From Azospirillum soli (GTDB lineage: Bacteria > Pseudomonadota > Alphaproteobacteria > Azospirillales > Azospirillaceae): DNA of 64,000 bases. The translations under genes and the position numbers were made by a program. The notes below the pieces were generated by a model, which was given only the letters and a program-made list of their open reading frames with translations, was not told where the DNA came from and searched no databases. Location of the stretch: NCBI RefSeq assembly GCF_017876165.1, contig NZ_JAGINQ010000006.1:186001-250000 (forward strand), in the 5' to 3' direction. Below are positions 20,970 through 29,564 of the stretch, piece after piece (within the stretch, counting starts at the first letter, position 1; each line of letters begins with the position of its first letter).

Positions 20970-22313
20970 TCAGTGGACCTCGACCTTCAGCTTCATCTTC
21001 GGGTGGATGCCGCAGAAGACGTGATAGACGCCGGCCTCCGGGAAGGGGATCAGCGCGCTCTGGCCGGGGTCCTGAATGCCGCTGTTGAATTCCTTGCCGT
21101 CGCGCTCGTAGCGGACGTTGTGCTCGCGGTTGTCGTCGTTCTGGATGGTCAGAGTCTGCCCGGCGCCCAGCCGCACTTGGGCGAGGCTGAAGCGCTTGCC
21201 CTTCTGCCCAACCACAGGAGGCTCCGCCGGCAATGCAGCCGGGGCCGGAGCAACCGCCGCGACGGCGACGGCCCCGTCCGGCTTGAAGGCCGGGGCCGGG
21301 CCGGTGGCGTCCAGGCTGCGCAGGAAGGCCAGAAGATCGGCCTTCTCCTCCGCCGTCAGGGTCAGGCGCGGCAGGTCGGGCGACAGGGTCGGCCGGTCCA
21401 CATAGTCGCCGGCGTAGTGATCAAGCACCGCTTCCAGCGTCGTCAGGGAGCCGTCGTGCATGTAGGGCGCGCGGCGGCCGACGTCGCGCAGGCCCGGCGT
21501 CTTGAAGGCGTGGTCGACCGTCGCCTCGCCCAGCACCGCGCCCCGGCCCCGGTCGTCGCCGGGCAGCCCGACGTCGTGGAAGGCGTGGTCGGTGAAGGCC
21601 CAGCCGGAATGGCAGGAGGCACAGCCGGCCTTGCCGGTGAACAGCTCGAACCCGCGCTTGGCGCTGTCCGGCACGGCGGTCTGGTCGCCGGCCACCCAGC
21701 GGTCGAAGGCGGTTTCGCCCGACAGGATGGTGCGCTCGAACGTGGCGAGAGCCTTGGCGACGTTGTCCGAGGTGACGCGCGGATCCTCCGGGAATGCGGC
21801 GGCGAAAAGCGGGGCGTAATCCGGCTTGGCCGACAGGGCCGCCACCATGCCGTCCAGCGTCTGGTTCATCTCGCGGGGGTTCTGCACGGGACCGAGCGCC
21901 TGCTCCTCCAGGCTGGCGGCGCGGCCGTCCCAGAAGTAGCGCTCGCCCCACGCCGCGTCGCCGATGAAGGGCGTGCGCCGGCCGAGCGGCGCGCCGTCCA
22001 GGCCGGCCGCCGCCGCGACGCCGTCCTGAAAGCCCTTGCCCGGCTCATGGCACGAGGCGCAGGTCCGATCCCCGGCGCCGGACAGGGCGGTGTCGTGGAA
22101 CAGCCGCTCGCCGAGCGCCGCCTTGGCCGCCGAATAGGGGTTCGCCGCCGGGAAAGGTACTGTCGCCGGCCGCGCGTAGAAAGCGGGATCGGACGGGGAC
22201 GCCTCCGGCGCGCCGGCGCGCTGCGCGGAGATGGCCACCGACGCGGCCCCCACCAGAGTGGCGCTCATCACGCCGGCGACGATCAGAACACGGGAGCAGC
22301 GAAGCAGGGGCAT
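20970..22313 (-). CDS. Di-haem cytochrome c peroxidase/MauG family protein fused to a cupredoxin domain
   Basis: 447 residues: signal segment about 8-30, two haem c sites CASCH (Cys85-His89 and Cys231-His235), the GLPGDDRGRG and APYMHDGSLTTLEAVLDHY stretches typical of the peroxidase/MauG family, an Ala/Pro linker at about 325-350, then a plastocyanin-like domain with NREHNV and CGIHPKM (Cys434, His437, Met440) giving the His-Cys-His-Met type-1 copper ligands. The protein is periplasmic. The copper domain could pass electrons to the haem peroxidase. It lies upstream of the carbonic anhydrase gene on the same strand, 151 bp apart. Confidence 0.85.
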   Translation of the reverse strand: MPLLRCSRVLIVAGVMSATLVGAASVAISAQRAGAPEASPSDPAFYARPATVPFPAANPYSAAKAALGERLFHDTALSGAGDRTCASCHEPGKGFQDGVAAAAGLDGAPLGRRTPFIGDAAWGERYFWDGRAASLEEQALGPVQNPREMNQTLDGMVAALSAKPDYAPLFAAAFPEDPRVTSDNVAKALATFERTILSGETAFDRWVAGDQTAVPDSAKRGFELFTGKAGCASCHSGWAFTDHAFHDVGLPGDDRGRGAVLGEATVDHAFKTPGLRDVGRRAPYMHDGSLTTLEAVLDHYAGDYVDRPTLSPDLPRLTLTAEEKADLLAFLRSLDATGPAPAFKPDGAVAVAAVAPAPAALPAEPPVVGQKGKRFSLAQVRLGAGQTLTIQNDDNREHNVRYERDGKEFNSGIQDPGQSALIPFPEAGVYHVFCGIHPKMKLKVEVH

Positions 22314-22421
22314 GGACGCGGTCCGGAATGAGACTTGTTCTCATTTGCGATTTAAACCGCTTTCCCCCACCTGCACAAGGGATATCAATGGGGCGCGCCG
22401 TTTCCGATCCGCCAAAAGGAA

Positions 22422-22453
22422 ACGGGCCGCCCCCGCGATGGGGACGGCCCGTT
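22422..22453 (-). terminator. Intrinsic terminator after the 57-residue exported peptide gene
   Basis: Stem ACGGGCCG + CCCC paired with GGGG + CGGCCCGT (one bulged A) around a CGCGAT loop. On the forward strand an A-rich run (AAAAGGAAA) lies to its left, so on the reverse strand the hairpin is followed by T-rich sequence. It sits 20 bases after the peptide gene's stop. Confidence 0.65.
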
Positions 22454-22473
22454 CCGGCATGGTGCAGCCGGGA

Positions 22474-22647
22474 TTAACCGCGTGTGCTGCTCGGCGCCTT
22501 GGTGCCGGTGGCGACGCTGTCGCTGGCCGGCTTCTGCGTGCTGGCGCTCGCGCTGTGGTTGGGAGAGCAGTCCGCGTAGGCGATCCCCGCCGTCAGGAGG
22601 GCGGCGAGACCGAACAGTGCGGCAACCGGCTTTGCTCCATGAGACAT
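22474..22647 (-). CDS. Small exported peptide of unknown function
   Basis: 57 residues: a signal peptide (MSHGAKPVAALFGLAALLTAGIAYA split at about residue 25) and a Ser/Thr/Ala-rich mature tail of about 32 residues with a single cysteine (DCSPNH). I recognise no family. The gene is real rather than a chance reading frame because an exceptionally long Shine-Dalgarno match precedes the ATG and an intrinsic terminator follows 20 bases after the stop. It stands alone between the tartrate dehydratase and cytochrome peroxidase genes. Its single cysteine could bind a metal or cofactor or form an intermolecular disulfide, which is speculative. Confidence 0.72.
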   Translation of the reverse strand: MSHGAKPVAALFGLAALLTAGIAYADCSPNHSASASTQKPASDSVATGTKAPSSTRG

Positions 22648-22649
22648 TG

Positions 22650-22663
22650 GATCACCTCCTTTC
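22650..22663 (-). promoter_or_regulatory. Very long Shine-Dalgarno sequence
   Basis: On the reverse strand the sequence before the ATG at 22647 is AAAGGAGGTGATCC, seven bases from GGAGG to the start codon. This is complementary to the whole 3' tail of 16S rRNA (GGATCACCTCCTTT), far beyond the usual 4-6 bases, and predicts very strong initiation. Confidence 0.85.
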
Positions 22664-22736
22664 TGAAATGTTGAACACCCGAATGGATGTTGGGCGCCCG
22701 GACCTTCCATTCAACGCCCTCTACCACACGAGTACC

Positions 22737-23912
22737 TTACGCGTCGGTTTCGACCACGGTGCGCATGACCGAGAACAGTTCCGCCTTGTCCTCGAAACCG
22801 ATACCCGGCAGGGTCGGCAGGCGCACGCGTCCGTCCTCCACGGCGATGCTGTCGGCGAAACCGCAGAAGGGCTTGAAGACGTCCGGGTAGGACTCGTTGC
22901 CGCCCAGTTGCAGGCCGGCGGCAATGTTCAGCGACATCTGGTGCCCGCCGTGCGGGACGACGCGGCGGCTCGACCAGCCATGCTCGGCCAGCATGTCGAG
23001 CGTGCGCATGTACTCCACGAGGCCATAGCTCAGCGCGCAGTCGAATTGCAGCCAGTCGCGTTCCGGGTTCATGCCGCCGTGACGGATCAGGTTGCGGGCG
23101 TCCTGGTGGCTGAACAGGTTCTCGCCAGTCGCCATGGGCAGGCCGTAATGCCGCCCCACGTCGGCCTGGAGCGCGTAGTCGAGCGGATCGCCGGCCTCCT
23201 CGTACCAGAAGAGGTTGTACTGCTTCAGCGCCTCGCCATAGGCGATGGCGGTCTTCAGGTCGAATCGGCCGTTGGCGTCCACGCAGAGGTTCTGGCCGTC
23301 GCCGACCACCTCCAGCACCGCTTCGATCCGGCGCAGATCGTCGTCCAGCGAGGTGGCGCCGATCTTCATCTTCACGACCTTGTAGCCACGGTCGCGGTAG
23401 CTGCGCATCTCGTCCTGAAGCGCCTTCACGTCCTTGCCGGGATAGTAGTAGCCGCCGGCCGCGTAGACCCACACCGATTCGTCGGCGACGCCGCCCCGAT
23501 AGCGGTCGGCCAGCACGCGGTAGAGCGGCTTGCCCTCGATCTTCGCGACCGCGTCCCACACCGCCATATCGACGGTGCCCACGGCGACCGAGCGTTCGCC
23601 ATGCCCGCCCGGCTTCTCGTTGGTCATCATGCGCGCCCAGATCTTGACGGGATCCAGGTTGGTGCCCGCATCGTCGATCAGGCTGTCGGCGGGAGCGGAC
23701 ATCAGGCGCGGGATGAAGCGTTCGCGCAGCAGGCCGCCGGCGCCGTAGCGCCCGTTGGAGTTGAAGCCGTAGCCGATCACCGGCTTGCCGTCGCGCACCA
23801 CGTCGGTGACCACCGCCACGACGCTGCACGTCATCTGGCTGAAGTCGATGTAGGCGTTGGCGATGTCGGACTTGATCCCGAAGGTCTTCTCGCGAACTTC
23901 AACGATGCGCAT
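22737..23912 (-). CDS. tarD: D(-)-tartrate dehydratase (enolase superfamily)
   Basis: The enzyme removes water from D-tartrate to give oxaloacetate. The 391 residues include the superfamily KxK in VVKMKIGA, the metal ligands in CVDANGRF, WYEEAGDP and MATGENLF, and the PHGGHQ histidine motif. The family-specific stretch NEKPGGHGERSVAVGT matches the Bradyrhizobium tartrate dehydratase type, which is of nearly equal length. The start at 23912 follows GGGAGG. It diverges from a LysR regulator, the usual layout for a substrate-induced catabolic gene. Confidence 0.85.
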   Translation of the reverse strand: MRIVEVREKTFGIKSDIANAYIDFSQMTCSVVAVVTDVVRDGKPVIGYGFNSNGRYGAGGLLRERFIPRLMSAPADSLIDDAGTNLDPVKIWARMMTNEKPGGHGERSVAVGTVDMAVWDAVAKIEGKPLYRVLADRYRGGVADESVWVYAAGGYYYPGKDVKALQDEMRSYRDRGYKVVKMKIGATSLDDDLRRIEAVLEVVGDGQNLCVDANGRFDLKTAIAYGEALKQYNLFWYEEAGDPLDYALQADVGRHYGLPMATGENLFSHQDARNLIRHGGMNPERDWLQFDCALSYGLVEYMRTLDMLAEHGWSSRRVVPHGGHQMSLNIAAGLQLGGNESYPDVFKPFCGFADSIAVEDGRVRLPTLPGIGFEDKAELFSVMRTVVETDA

Positions 23913-23968
23913 GGCGGTTCCTCCCTGAACTGGCGAGGGCGAACATAGGGATGGACGGCGGCGCGCGG

Positions 23969-24026
23969 CCAATGCCAGTTTCGGATCGCGTCATGCGGGT
24001 TCGACATTGGGGCGGGTTTGGCATTG
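23969..24026. promoter_or_regulatory. Candidate LysR binding region between tarD and its regulator
   Basis: Three related half-sites lie in the 116-bp divergent spacer: CCAATGCC at 23969-23976, CATTGG at 24005-24010 and GGCATTG at 24020-24026. The first two, and the first and third, are inverted with respect to each other. LysR proteins typically bind two spaced sites between divergent genes, which fits, though no exact T-N11-A box is assigned. Confidence 0.35.
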
Positions 24027-24028
24027 AG

Positions 24029-24946
24029 ATGGAACTGAACTGGCTCGAAGACTTTCTGGCCCTGGTCGATTGCGGGAACTTCTCCCGCGCGGCGGAAGGG
24101 CGCAACCTGACTCAGCCGGCCTTCAGCCGCCGCATCCGCGCGCTGGAGGATTGGGTGGGCGCCCCGCTGTTCGACCGCGCGACCCAGCCCGTCGCCCTGA
24201 CCGAAGCCGGCCGCCGCTTCCGCCCCTTCGCCGATGAGACGGTGCGCCGCCTGCTGCAAGGCCGCGACGAGGCGCGCATGGCCGGGGAGACCGCCGCCTC
24301 CACCCTGCGATTCGCCGCCACGCACGCGCTGTCGCTGACCTTCTTCCCCCACTGGCTGCGCACGCTGGAGGCGCGGGCGCGGCTGGGCGCCATCCACCTC
24401 GTCTCCGACAGCATGCAGGCGTGCGAGCAGGTCATGCTGCAAGGGAACGCGCAGTTCCTGCTGTGCCACCATCACCCCGCTGCCCCGTCGCGGCTTGAGG
24501 GCGCCGCCTTCCGCTCCACCCGCGTCGGTGGCGACGTGCTGGTCCCGGTGACGGCGCCGGGAAGCGGGCACGCCCTGTCGTCGGAAACCCTGTTGGCGGG
24601 CGCTCCCCTGCCCCACCTCGCCTACAGCCCGGAATCCGGCATGGGCCGCATCGTCACGGCCGCCAGCACCACCTTCCCCGCCCCGGTGCCGCTCGACACC
24701 GTCTTCACCTCCCATCTTGCCGCCGTGCTGCGCGCTTTGGCGCGTGACGGGCGCGGCGTCGCATGGTTGCCGGAAAGTCTCGTCGCCGATGACCTCGCGC
24801 AGGGAACCCTGATGCCGGCCGGGGACGAGCGCTGGAACATCGCGGTGGAGGTGCGCCTGTTCCGCCCCCGCGCCCGCCAGAGTCCGGCGGCGGAGGCGTT
24901 CTGGACCATCGCCGCACAGGATGAGCAATCGGGGGAAGGACCATGA
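24029..24946 (+). CDS. LysR-family transcriptional regulator
   Basis: 305 residues with an N-terminal winged helix-turn-helix (about 1-60: WLEDFLALVDCGNFSRAAE, then LTQPAFSRRIRALEDWVG) and a C-terminal periplasmic-binding-protein-like effector domain. The ATG at 24029 puts the helix-turn-helix at the normal position; an earlier in-frame ATG at 23951 would add 26 unrelated residues. It is divergent from the D-tartrate dehydratase gene, so tartrate-responsive control of that gene and of itself is likely. It overlaps the GST gene by four bases. Confidence 0.88.
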   Translation: MELNWLEDFLALVDCGNFSRAAEGRNLTQPAFSRRIRALEDWVGAPLFDRATQPVALTEAGRRFRPFADETVRRLLQGRDEARMAGETAASTLRFAATHALSLTFFPHWLRTLEARARLGAIHLVSDSMQACEQVMLQGNAQFLLCHHHPAAPSRLEGAAFRSTRVGGDVLVPVTAPGSGHALSSETLLAGAPLPHLAYSPESGMGRIVTAASTTFPAPVPLDTVFTSHLAAVLRALARDGRGVAWLPESLVADDLAQGTLMPAGDERWNIAVEVRLFRPRARQSPAAEAFWTIAAQDEQSGEGP

Positions 24947-25587
24947 CCGACACGTACGTGCTCTACGCGGTTCCCGGCTGGGGCTCCGTCCTGGCCGAAG
25001 CGATGCTGACCTTGTGCGGCGCGCCCATCCAGATCGAGGATGTGACCGGCTTTGAGCAGCCCGGCCCGGCGCGCGACCGCCTGCTGGCGGTGAATCCGCT
25101 GGCCCAGCTGCCCACCCTGCGGCTGCCGAGCGGCGCCGTCCTGACCGAAAGCGCCGCCATCGCCCTGCACCTGTCGGAGCGGCACCCACAAGCCGGCCTC
25201 GCCCCGCCGCCCGACGCCCCCGACCGGCCCGCCTTCCTGCACCGGCTCGTCTGGCTGGTCGCCAACGTCTACCCGACCTTCACCTACGGCGACTTTCCCG
25301 AGCGCTGGACCGACGCCCCCGACAGCCTGCGCACAAGCACCGACGCCCACCGCGAACGCCTGTGGCGGCAGTTCGAGGCCGACATCGCTTCCCACCCTTT
25401 CGGCCCCGGCCCCTGGGTGCTGGGCGAGCGTTTTTCAGCCCTCGACGTCTATGTCGGCGCCATGACCCGCTGGCAGCCGCGCCGCGACTGGTTCGCCGAG
25501 CATTGCCCGACGCTGTCCGCCATCGCGGCCAAGGTGGATGCGTTGCCGACGCTGGCCCCGGTGTGGGCGCGGAACTTCCCTGGATAA
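24943..25587 (+). CDS. Glutathione S-transferase family protein
   Basis: 214 residues: N-terminal thioredoxin-like domain (about 4-82, with NPLAQLPTLRLPSG and the glutathione-contact LTESAAIALHLSE) and an all-helical C-terminal domain ending with FSALDVYVGAM, the N-capping box region. It is translationally coupled to the LysR gene (ATGA). The substrate is unknown; glutathione conjugation or a related thiol reaction is the family role. It converges with the protease gene 10 bases away. Confidence 0.87.
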   Translation: MTDTYVLYAVPGWGSVLAEAMLTLCGAPIQIEDVTGFEQPGPARDRLLAVNPLAQLPTLRLPSGAVLTESAAIALHLSERHPQAGLAPPPDAPDRPAFLHRLVWLVANVYPTFTYGDFPERWTDAPDSLRTSTDAHRERLWRQFEADIASHPFGPGPWVLGERFSALDVYVGAMTRWQPRRDWFAEHCPTLSAIAAKVDALPTLAPVWARNFPG

Positions 25588-25597
25588 GCGCGCGGCC

Positions 25598-26950
25598 TTA
25601 CCGCAGCGTCCGCAGCCGGTCGAGCGGCAGGGTTTCGTCGTCGGAATCCTCGAACCCGACGCGGCAGCCCCGGCGTCCTCCCCCCACGACCGTCGCCGGG
25701 TACCAGACGCCGTCTTCCTCGGCGAGCACCTCGGCCTGCGGCTCGCAGCCGGACAGGGCGGTGCCGGGACCGCCGGGCGTCCAGGGGATCAGGTGCTTCG
25801 GCCCGACCTCCTCGTCCTGGTCGTCGGCGTAATCGTCGTAGTGGACCAGACAGGAACCGGACCGCCGGCCTGGACCGAGCGCCGACGCCGGATACCATGC
25901 TCCGTCGGAGAAGGCGAAGAAGCGCTGGCGCGCGGAACAGCCGGCCGACGTTGCCGACGATGGAGACAGCGCCGCGACGATAGCGGGCACGGGCAACGGG
26001 ACGGCCGGGCTGTTATCGTCGCCGGAGAAACGGGCGCCGGGAACGATGGAGGCGATCCAAGGCCGCACGCCCGAGACGCGAACGAACCATGAGCTGTCGC
26101 CGTACTGCGCCTTGCCGTCGCCCGAGGTGTTCACGCCGACCACGACCCAGCGGTCGCCCCGTTGCATCCAGGCCGAGCCGCCGCTGTCCCCCGACCCCAG
26201 CAGGCCCGCCAGACGCGACACCGGGCGGCGGGCGCCGCTGATCGGGTTTTCGACGCCGCCGTCCTCGCGCGGCAGAAAGACGCTGAGGAAGTTGCCGGGA
26301 TCGTCCATGCGGACGGAGCCCCGGCGGAGCGGCACCGCCTCGTCCACCACGCCTTGGGCGGCGGCCTTGTCGGTTCCCCGGTGGTAGCGCTCATCCTCGC
26401 CGACCGAGGCGATGCCGCGCGTTCCGAAGCCCATGAAGGTGATCGTCTGCCCCTTCTCGGCGTTGCCGGCGTAGAGCAGCGGCGGCGGACCGGCGTCGGT
26501 GATCGGGCCGTTCAGCCGCAGGATGGCGACATCGACGCCGGTGTGGTCGCCCTCCGTGTCGTATCCGGGGTGGATCCAGACGCGGTCGCCGCGCAGGACG
26601 GTGCCGCCGTCGGTGCGGACCAAGACCTCGCCCGCTTCGGCCTCGTCGAAATTGTGGGCCGAGGTCAGCACGTAGGCGTGGCCGTGGGCGTCATCGTTGC
26701 CCAGCCATGTGCCGGAGCCGGCGCCCCACTCCCCGTCCTCCTCGTAGGCCAGGGCCACGAGCGAGCGGAACTGCGGCTGGTTGGCGAGGCGGATGTGCGC
26801 GGAAAAGCCGTCCGCCTCGCGCCCGCGCGCCCCGCCCTCCTCGCGCCATGTGCTGTCCAGGATGACGACCGCCGGAAGGGGGCGAGGGATGGTCGCTCCG
26901 GTCAGAAGCACGGCGAACGCCACGGCGGCGGACCGCGCCAACTTCCGCAT
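25598..26950 (-). CDS. Exported trypsin-like serine protease with C-terminal Tudor/Agenet-like repeats
   Basis: 450 residues: signal peptide about 1-27; S1 peptidase domain with complete triad His99 (VLTSAHN), Asp140 (GVDVAILRL) and Ser256 (GSGDSGGSAW); then two similar segments of about 45 residues, near 345-395 and 410-448, each of the form 'xGxWYPAxxxGxGRRxGxCxVxYDDxxDDxDE'. These look like small SH3/Tudor-like barrels, with Cys and acidic residues at equivalent places. The ATG at 26950 gives a good signal peptide. The target protein is unknown. It diverges from a chemoreceptor gene across a 343-bp gap. Confidence 0.78.
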   Translation of the reverse strand: MRKLARSAAVAFAVLLTGATIPRPLPAVVILDSTWREEGGARGREADGFSAHIRLANQPQFRSLVALAYEEDGEWGAGSGTWLGNDDAHGHAYVLTSAHNFDEAEAGEVLVRTDGGTVLRGDRVWIHPGYDTEGDHTGVDVAILRLNGPITDAGPPPLLYAGNAEKGQTITFMGFGTRGIASVGEDERYHRGTDKAAAQGVVDEAVPLRRGSVRMDDPGNFLSVFLPREDGGVENPISGARRPVSRLAGLLGSGDSGGSAWMQRGDRWVVVGVNTSGDGKAQYGDSSWFVRVSGVRPWIASIVPGARFSGDDNSPAVPLPVPAIVAALSPSSATSAGCSARQRFFAFSDGAWYPASALGPGRRSGSCLVHYDDYADDQDEEVGPKHLIPWTPGGPGTALSGCEPQAEVLAEEDGVWYPATVVGGGRRGCRVGFEDSDDETLPLDRLRTLR

Positions 26951-27293
26951 GTCGTCATTCCCCGCATCCCCGGCACCGCGCCGGCTTTCTGGAACGGGTA
27001 TAACACAACCCGCTGAAAGGGGCATGGCCTTGCCCCCTGCCCTTGCGTTGCAGCGTTGGCATGACCTGAATGCAATGGTCGGGCCCGTTAATTCATTTGA
27101 TCGCGGGTGCACGCCAAAATACGCTTCGTGCACCAATGAACGACAGGCGCATGTCGGTGGACGGCTCGCGGGATGTCGCACGGGCCTTCCCCACCACCAA
27201 AGGTCGGCCGGCATCCGGTGATGCGGTGCAATGTAACAACAAATAAGCTGCGAGTACGCAGAAGATCGGCTCTCAAGCCGCTGGGTAGGGATT
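26951..27293. other. Gene-free divergent control region (343 bp)
   Basis: No coding frame with family similarity. It must hold the promoters of the reverse protease gene and the forward chemoreceptor gene. The chemoreceptor leader has two small perfect hairpins in a row, CTGCG-AGTA-CGCAG (27248-27261) and CGGCT-CTCA-AGCCG (27267-27280), just before the GTAGGG ribosome binding site. I see no convincing sigma-54 or sigma-28 promoter. Confidence 0.5.
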
Positions 27294-29468
27294 ATGACGA
27301 GCATTGTTCACACCACGACCGCCCCGTCCTCACCGGGCGGCACACCCTGGTACGCGGGACTGCGCGGCAAGCTGATCGGCGCCATCGGCGTGGTGCTGTC
27401 GGGCACGCTGATCGCCGCCGCCGTAGCGCTGGGCGGGTACGCCAGCGTCCGGTCTACCATCGACGTGATCGTCGGCAGGGCGGTGCCCGCCATGACGGAG
27501 GGCATGAACGTCGCGCAGCAGGCCGAACGGCTGGTCGCCCTCGCCCCGGCGCTGTCGTCCGCCGAGGATTCGCAAGCGCGCGAGGCGGTCTCCGCCCGCA
27601 TCGGCCAGGCGCGGGGCGAGTTCACCGCCCGGCTCGACCGCCTGCGGGCGACCGGGGCCGGCGGCAGCCAGCTGGACGCCATCGAGCGCGCTTCGACGGA
27701 GCTGCTCGACAACCTCGCCGAACTGGACTCCGTGACCTCCGAGCGGATCGCCCAGGCCACGCGCCGCCGGGACACCCTCCCCAAAATCACTGAGGCCGAC
27801 GCCCAGATCCAGCAACTGACCGCTCCCTGGAAGACCATGCTCGGCTCGGAGGAGGCCCAGGCCCACGAGACGCTGGCCGACACCACCATTTCCCCGGACG
27901 AGATGCGCCGCGCCGCCGCATCGCTCATCGAGGCGCTGGCGAAGACCGGGCCGCTGCGCACCGTCATCGAGGAGACGGCCAAGGCCCGCGACATGCTTCT
28001 GCAAGGCGCCGCCACCAGCGACGACGACCGGATCACCATCGTGGAAACGCGCCTTTCCACGACCTTCGCGATGATCGAAAATGCGGCTTCGGCACTGCCC
28101 AAGAAGCTGGGCGAACCCATCGTCGCCCAGATCGGGGTCCTGCGGGAACTGGGGCTCGGCGACGGCGGCCTGCTGGAGACCCGGCGCCAGGAACTGGTTG
28201 CCGAACAGCGCGCCCGTACCCTGCTGAACAGCAACCATGATCTGGCCGCGCGCATGGCCACCGGCATCGAACGGATGGTCGGCGACCAAAAGGCCGGCAT
28301 TGCCAGCGCCACCGGCGAGACGATGCGCATGCTGGACACCAGCTCCGTCACGCAGATCGCGGTTGCTGTCGCCAGCGTGATCGTCTCCATCCTGGTGGTC
28401 TGGCTCTACGTCGGCCGCAGCGTGGTTGGACGCCTGATGAGGCTGCAGACCGGCATGCGTGCCATCGCCGGGGGCAAGCTGGACACCGACGTCAGCCTGA
28501 CCGGGCGCGACGAGATCACCGAGATGGCCGCGACGCTCCGCGTCTTCCAAGACACCGCCCGCGAGGTCGAGGCCGCCCGCGCCCGCGCCGAGGCCGAGCG
28601 CGCCCGCTCCGCCGCCGAGCGCCGTCAGGCGACGCTCGCCATCGCCGACCAGTTCGAGAGCAGCATCAAGATGGTGGTGGAGACCGTCTCCGCCGCGGCC
28701 ACCCAGATGCACCAGACCGCCAGCGGCATGGTGGCGACCGCCGACGACACCTCGCAGCAGGCCGGCAGCGCCGCGACGGCGGCGGCCCAGGCCTCCGATA
28801 ACGTGGACAGCGCCGCCGCCGCCGCGCACCAGCTGGCCCAGTCGGTCACCGACATCGCCCGGCAGGCGACGGAATCGGCCGCCATCGCCGCCCAGGCCGC
28901 CACCGACGCCACGCGCACCGACAGCACCATGAGCAGCCTGAGCGACGCCGCCACGAGGATCGGCGAGGTGCTGAACCTGATCACCGACATCGCCGGACAG
29001 ACCAACCTGCTGGCGCTGAACGCGACCATCGAGGCGGCGCGGGCCGGTGAGGCCGGCAAGGGCTTCGCCGTCGTGGCGCAGGAGGTCAAGCAGCTGGCCA
29101 GCCAGACGGCGCGGGCGACGGAGCAGATCGCCGACCAGATCGGCGCGATGCAGACGGTGACCGCCGAGGCGGTGTCGGCCATCCGCGGCATCGCGGCAAC
29201 CATCACGCGGCTGAACGGCATCTCCACGACCATCGCCGCGGCGGTGGAGGAACAGGGCGCCGCCACGGCGGAGATCGCCCGCAACATGCGGCAGGCCGCC
29301 GGCGGCACCGCCCAGGTGTCGGAGAACATCGGCCATGTCCGCAACGCCGCCGGCCAGACCGGCGGGTCAGCGCAGGAGGTGCTGTCCGCCGCCGGCATGG
29401 TGTCCGAGGAGACGACGCGCCTGTCCCGGCAGGTCGACCGCTTCCTGCAGCAGGTGCGGGCGGCCTGA
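27294..29468 (+). CDS. Methyl-accepting chemotaxis protein with a long helical sensor
   Basis: 724 residues: first membrane helix about 28-50, a 300-residue Ala/Glu-rich, mostly helical periplasmic domain, second membrane helix about 357-380, HAMP, then a charged coiled coil and the signalling domain with the conserved tip [20 protein letters not shown] and [12 protein letters not shown]. It relays ligand state to CheA/CheW. No C-terminal CheR-binding pentapeptide is visible. It stands alone, so its partner Che array is encoded elsewhere or is shared. Confidence 0.9.
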   Translation: MTSIVHTTTAPSSPGGTPWYAGLRGKLIGAIGVVLSGTLIAAAVALGGYASVRSTIDVIVGRAVPAMTEGMNVAQQAERLVALAPALSSAEDSQAREAVSARIGQARGEFTARLDRLRATGAGGSQLDAIERASTELLDNLAELDSVTSERIAQATRRRDTLPKITEADAQIQQLTAPWKTMLGSEEAQAHETLADTTISPDEMRRAAASLIEALAKTGPLRTVIEETAKARDMLLQGAATSDDDRITIVETRLSTTFAMIENAASALPKKLGEPIVAQIGVLRELGLGDGGLLETRRQELVAEQRARTLLNSNHDLAARMATGIERMVGDQKAGIASATGETMRMLDTSSVTQIAVAVASVIVSILVVWLYVGRSVVGRLMRLQTGMRAIAGGKLDTDVSLTGRDEITEMAATLRVFQDTAREVEAARARAEAERARSAAERRQATLAIADQFESSIKMVVETVSAAATQMHQTASGMVATADDTSQQAGSAATAAAQASDNVDSAAAAAHQLAQSVTDIARQATESAAIAAQAATDATRTDSTMSSLSDAATRIGEVLNLITDIAGQTNLLALNATIEAARAGEAGKGFAVVAQEVKQLASQTARATEQIADQIGAMQTVTAEAVSAIRGIAATITRLNGISTTIAAAVEEQGAATAEIARNMRQAAGGTAQVSENIGHVRNAAGQTGGSAQEVLSAAGMVSEETTRLSRQVDRFLQQVRAA

Positions 29469-29489
29469 CGCCCTCATGGCGAAAGGGAG

Positions 29490-29528
29490 AACGCCGAGGT
29501 CCGACGCAGCGGTCCGGCCCCCGGCGTT
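29490..29528 (+). terminator. Possible terminator between converging genes
   Basis: AACGCCG (29490-29496) pairs with CGGCGTT (29522-29528) around a 25-base GC-rich loop, in the 96 bp between the chemoreceptor stop and the XRE-cupin gene's stop. There is no T tract, so this is weak. Confidence 0.3.
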
Positions 29529-29564
29529 CCAAGCCCCAACGTTCCAGGCCAAGGCGGCGGTGCT

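Noticed and set aside
26951..27293. Sigma-54 promoter candidate TTGGCAT...ATGCAA near 27055-27075
   Set aside because: The GG and GC dinucleotides are 14 rather than 12 bases apart, so it does not match the -24/-12 spacing.
27330..29336. A 668-residue reverse frame opposite the chemoreceptor at 27294
   Set aside because: Antisense shadow of the Ala-rich receptor coding sequence; no recognisable domain.
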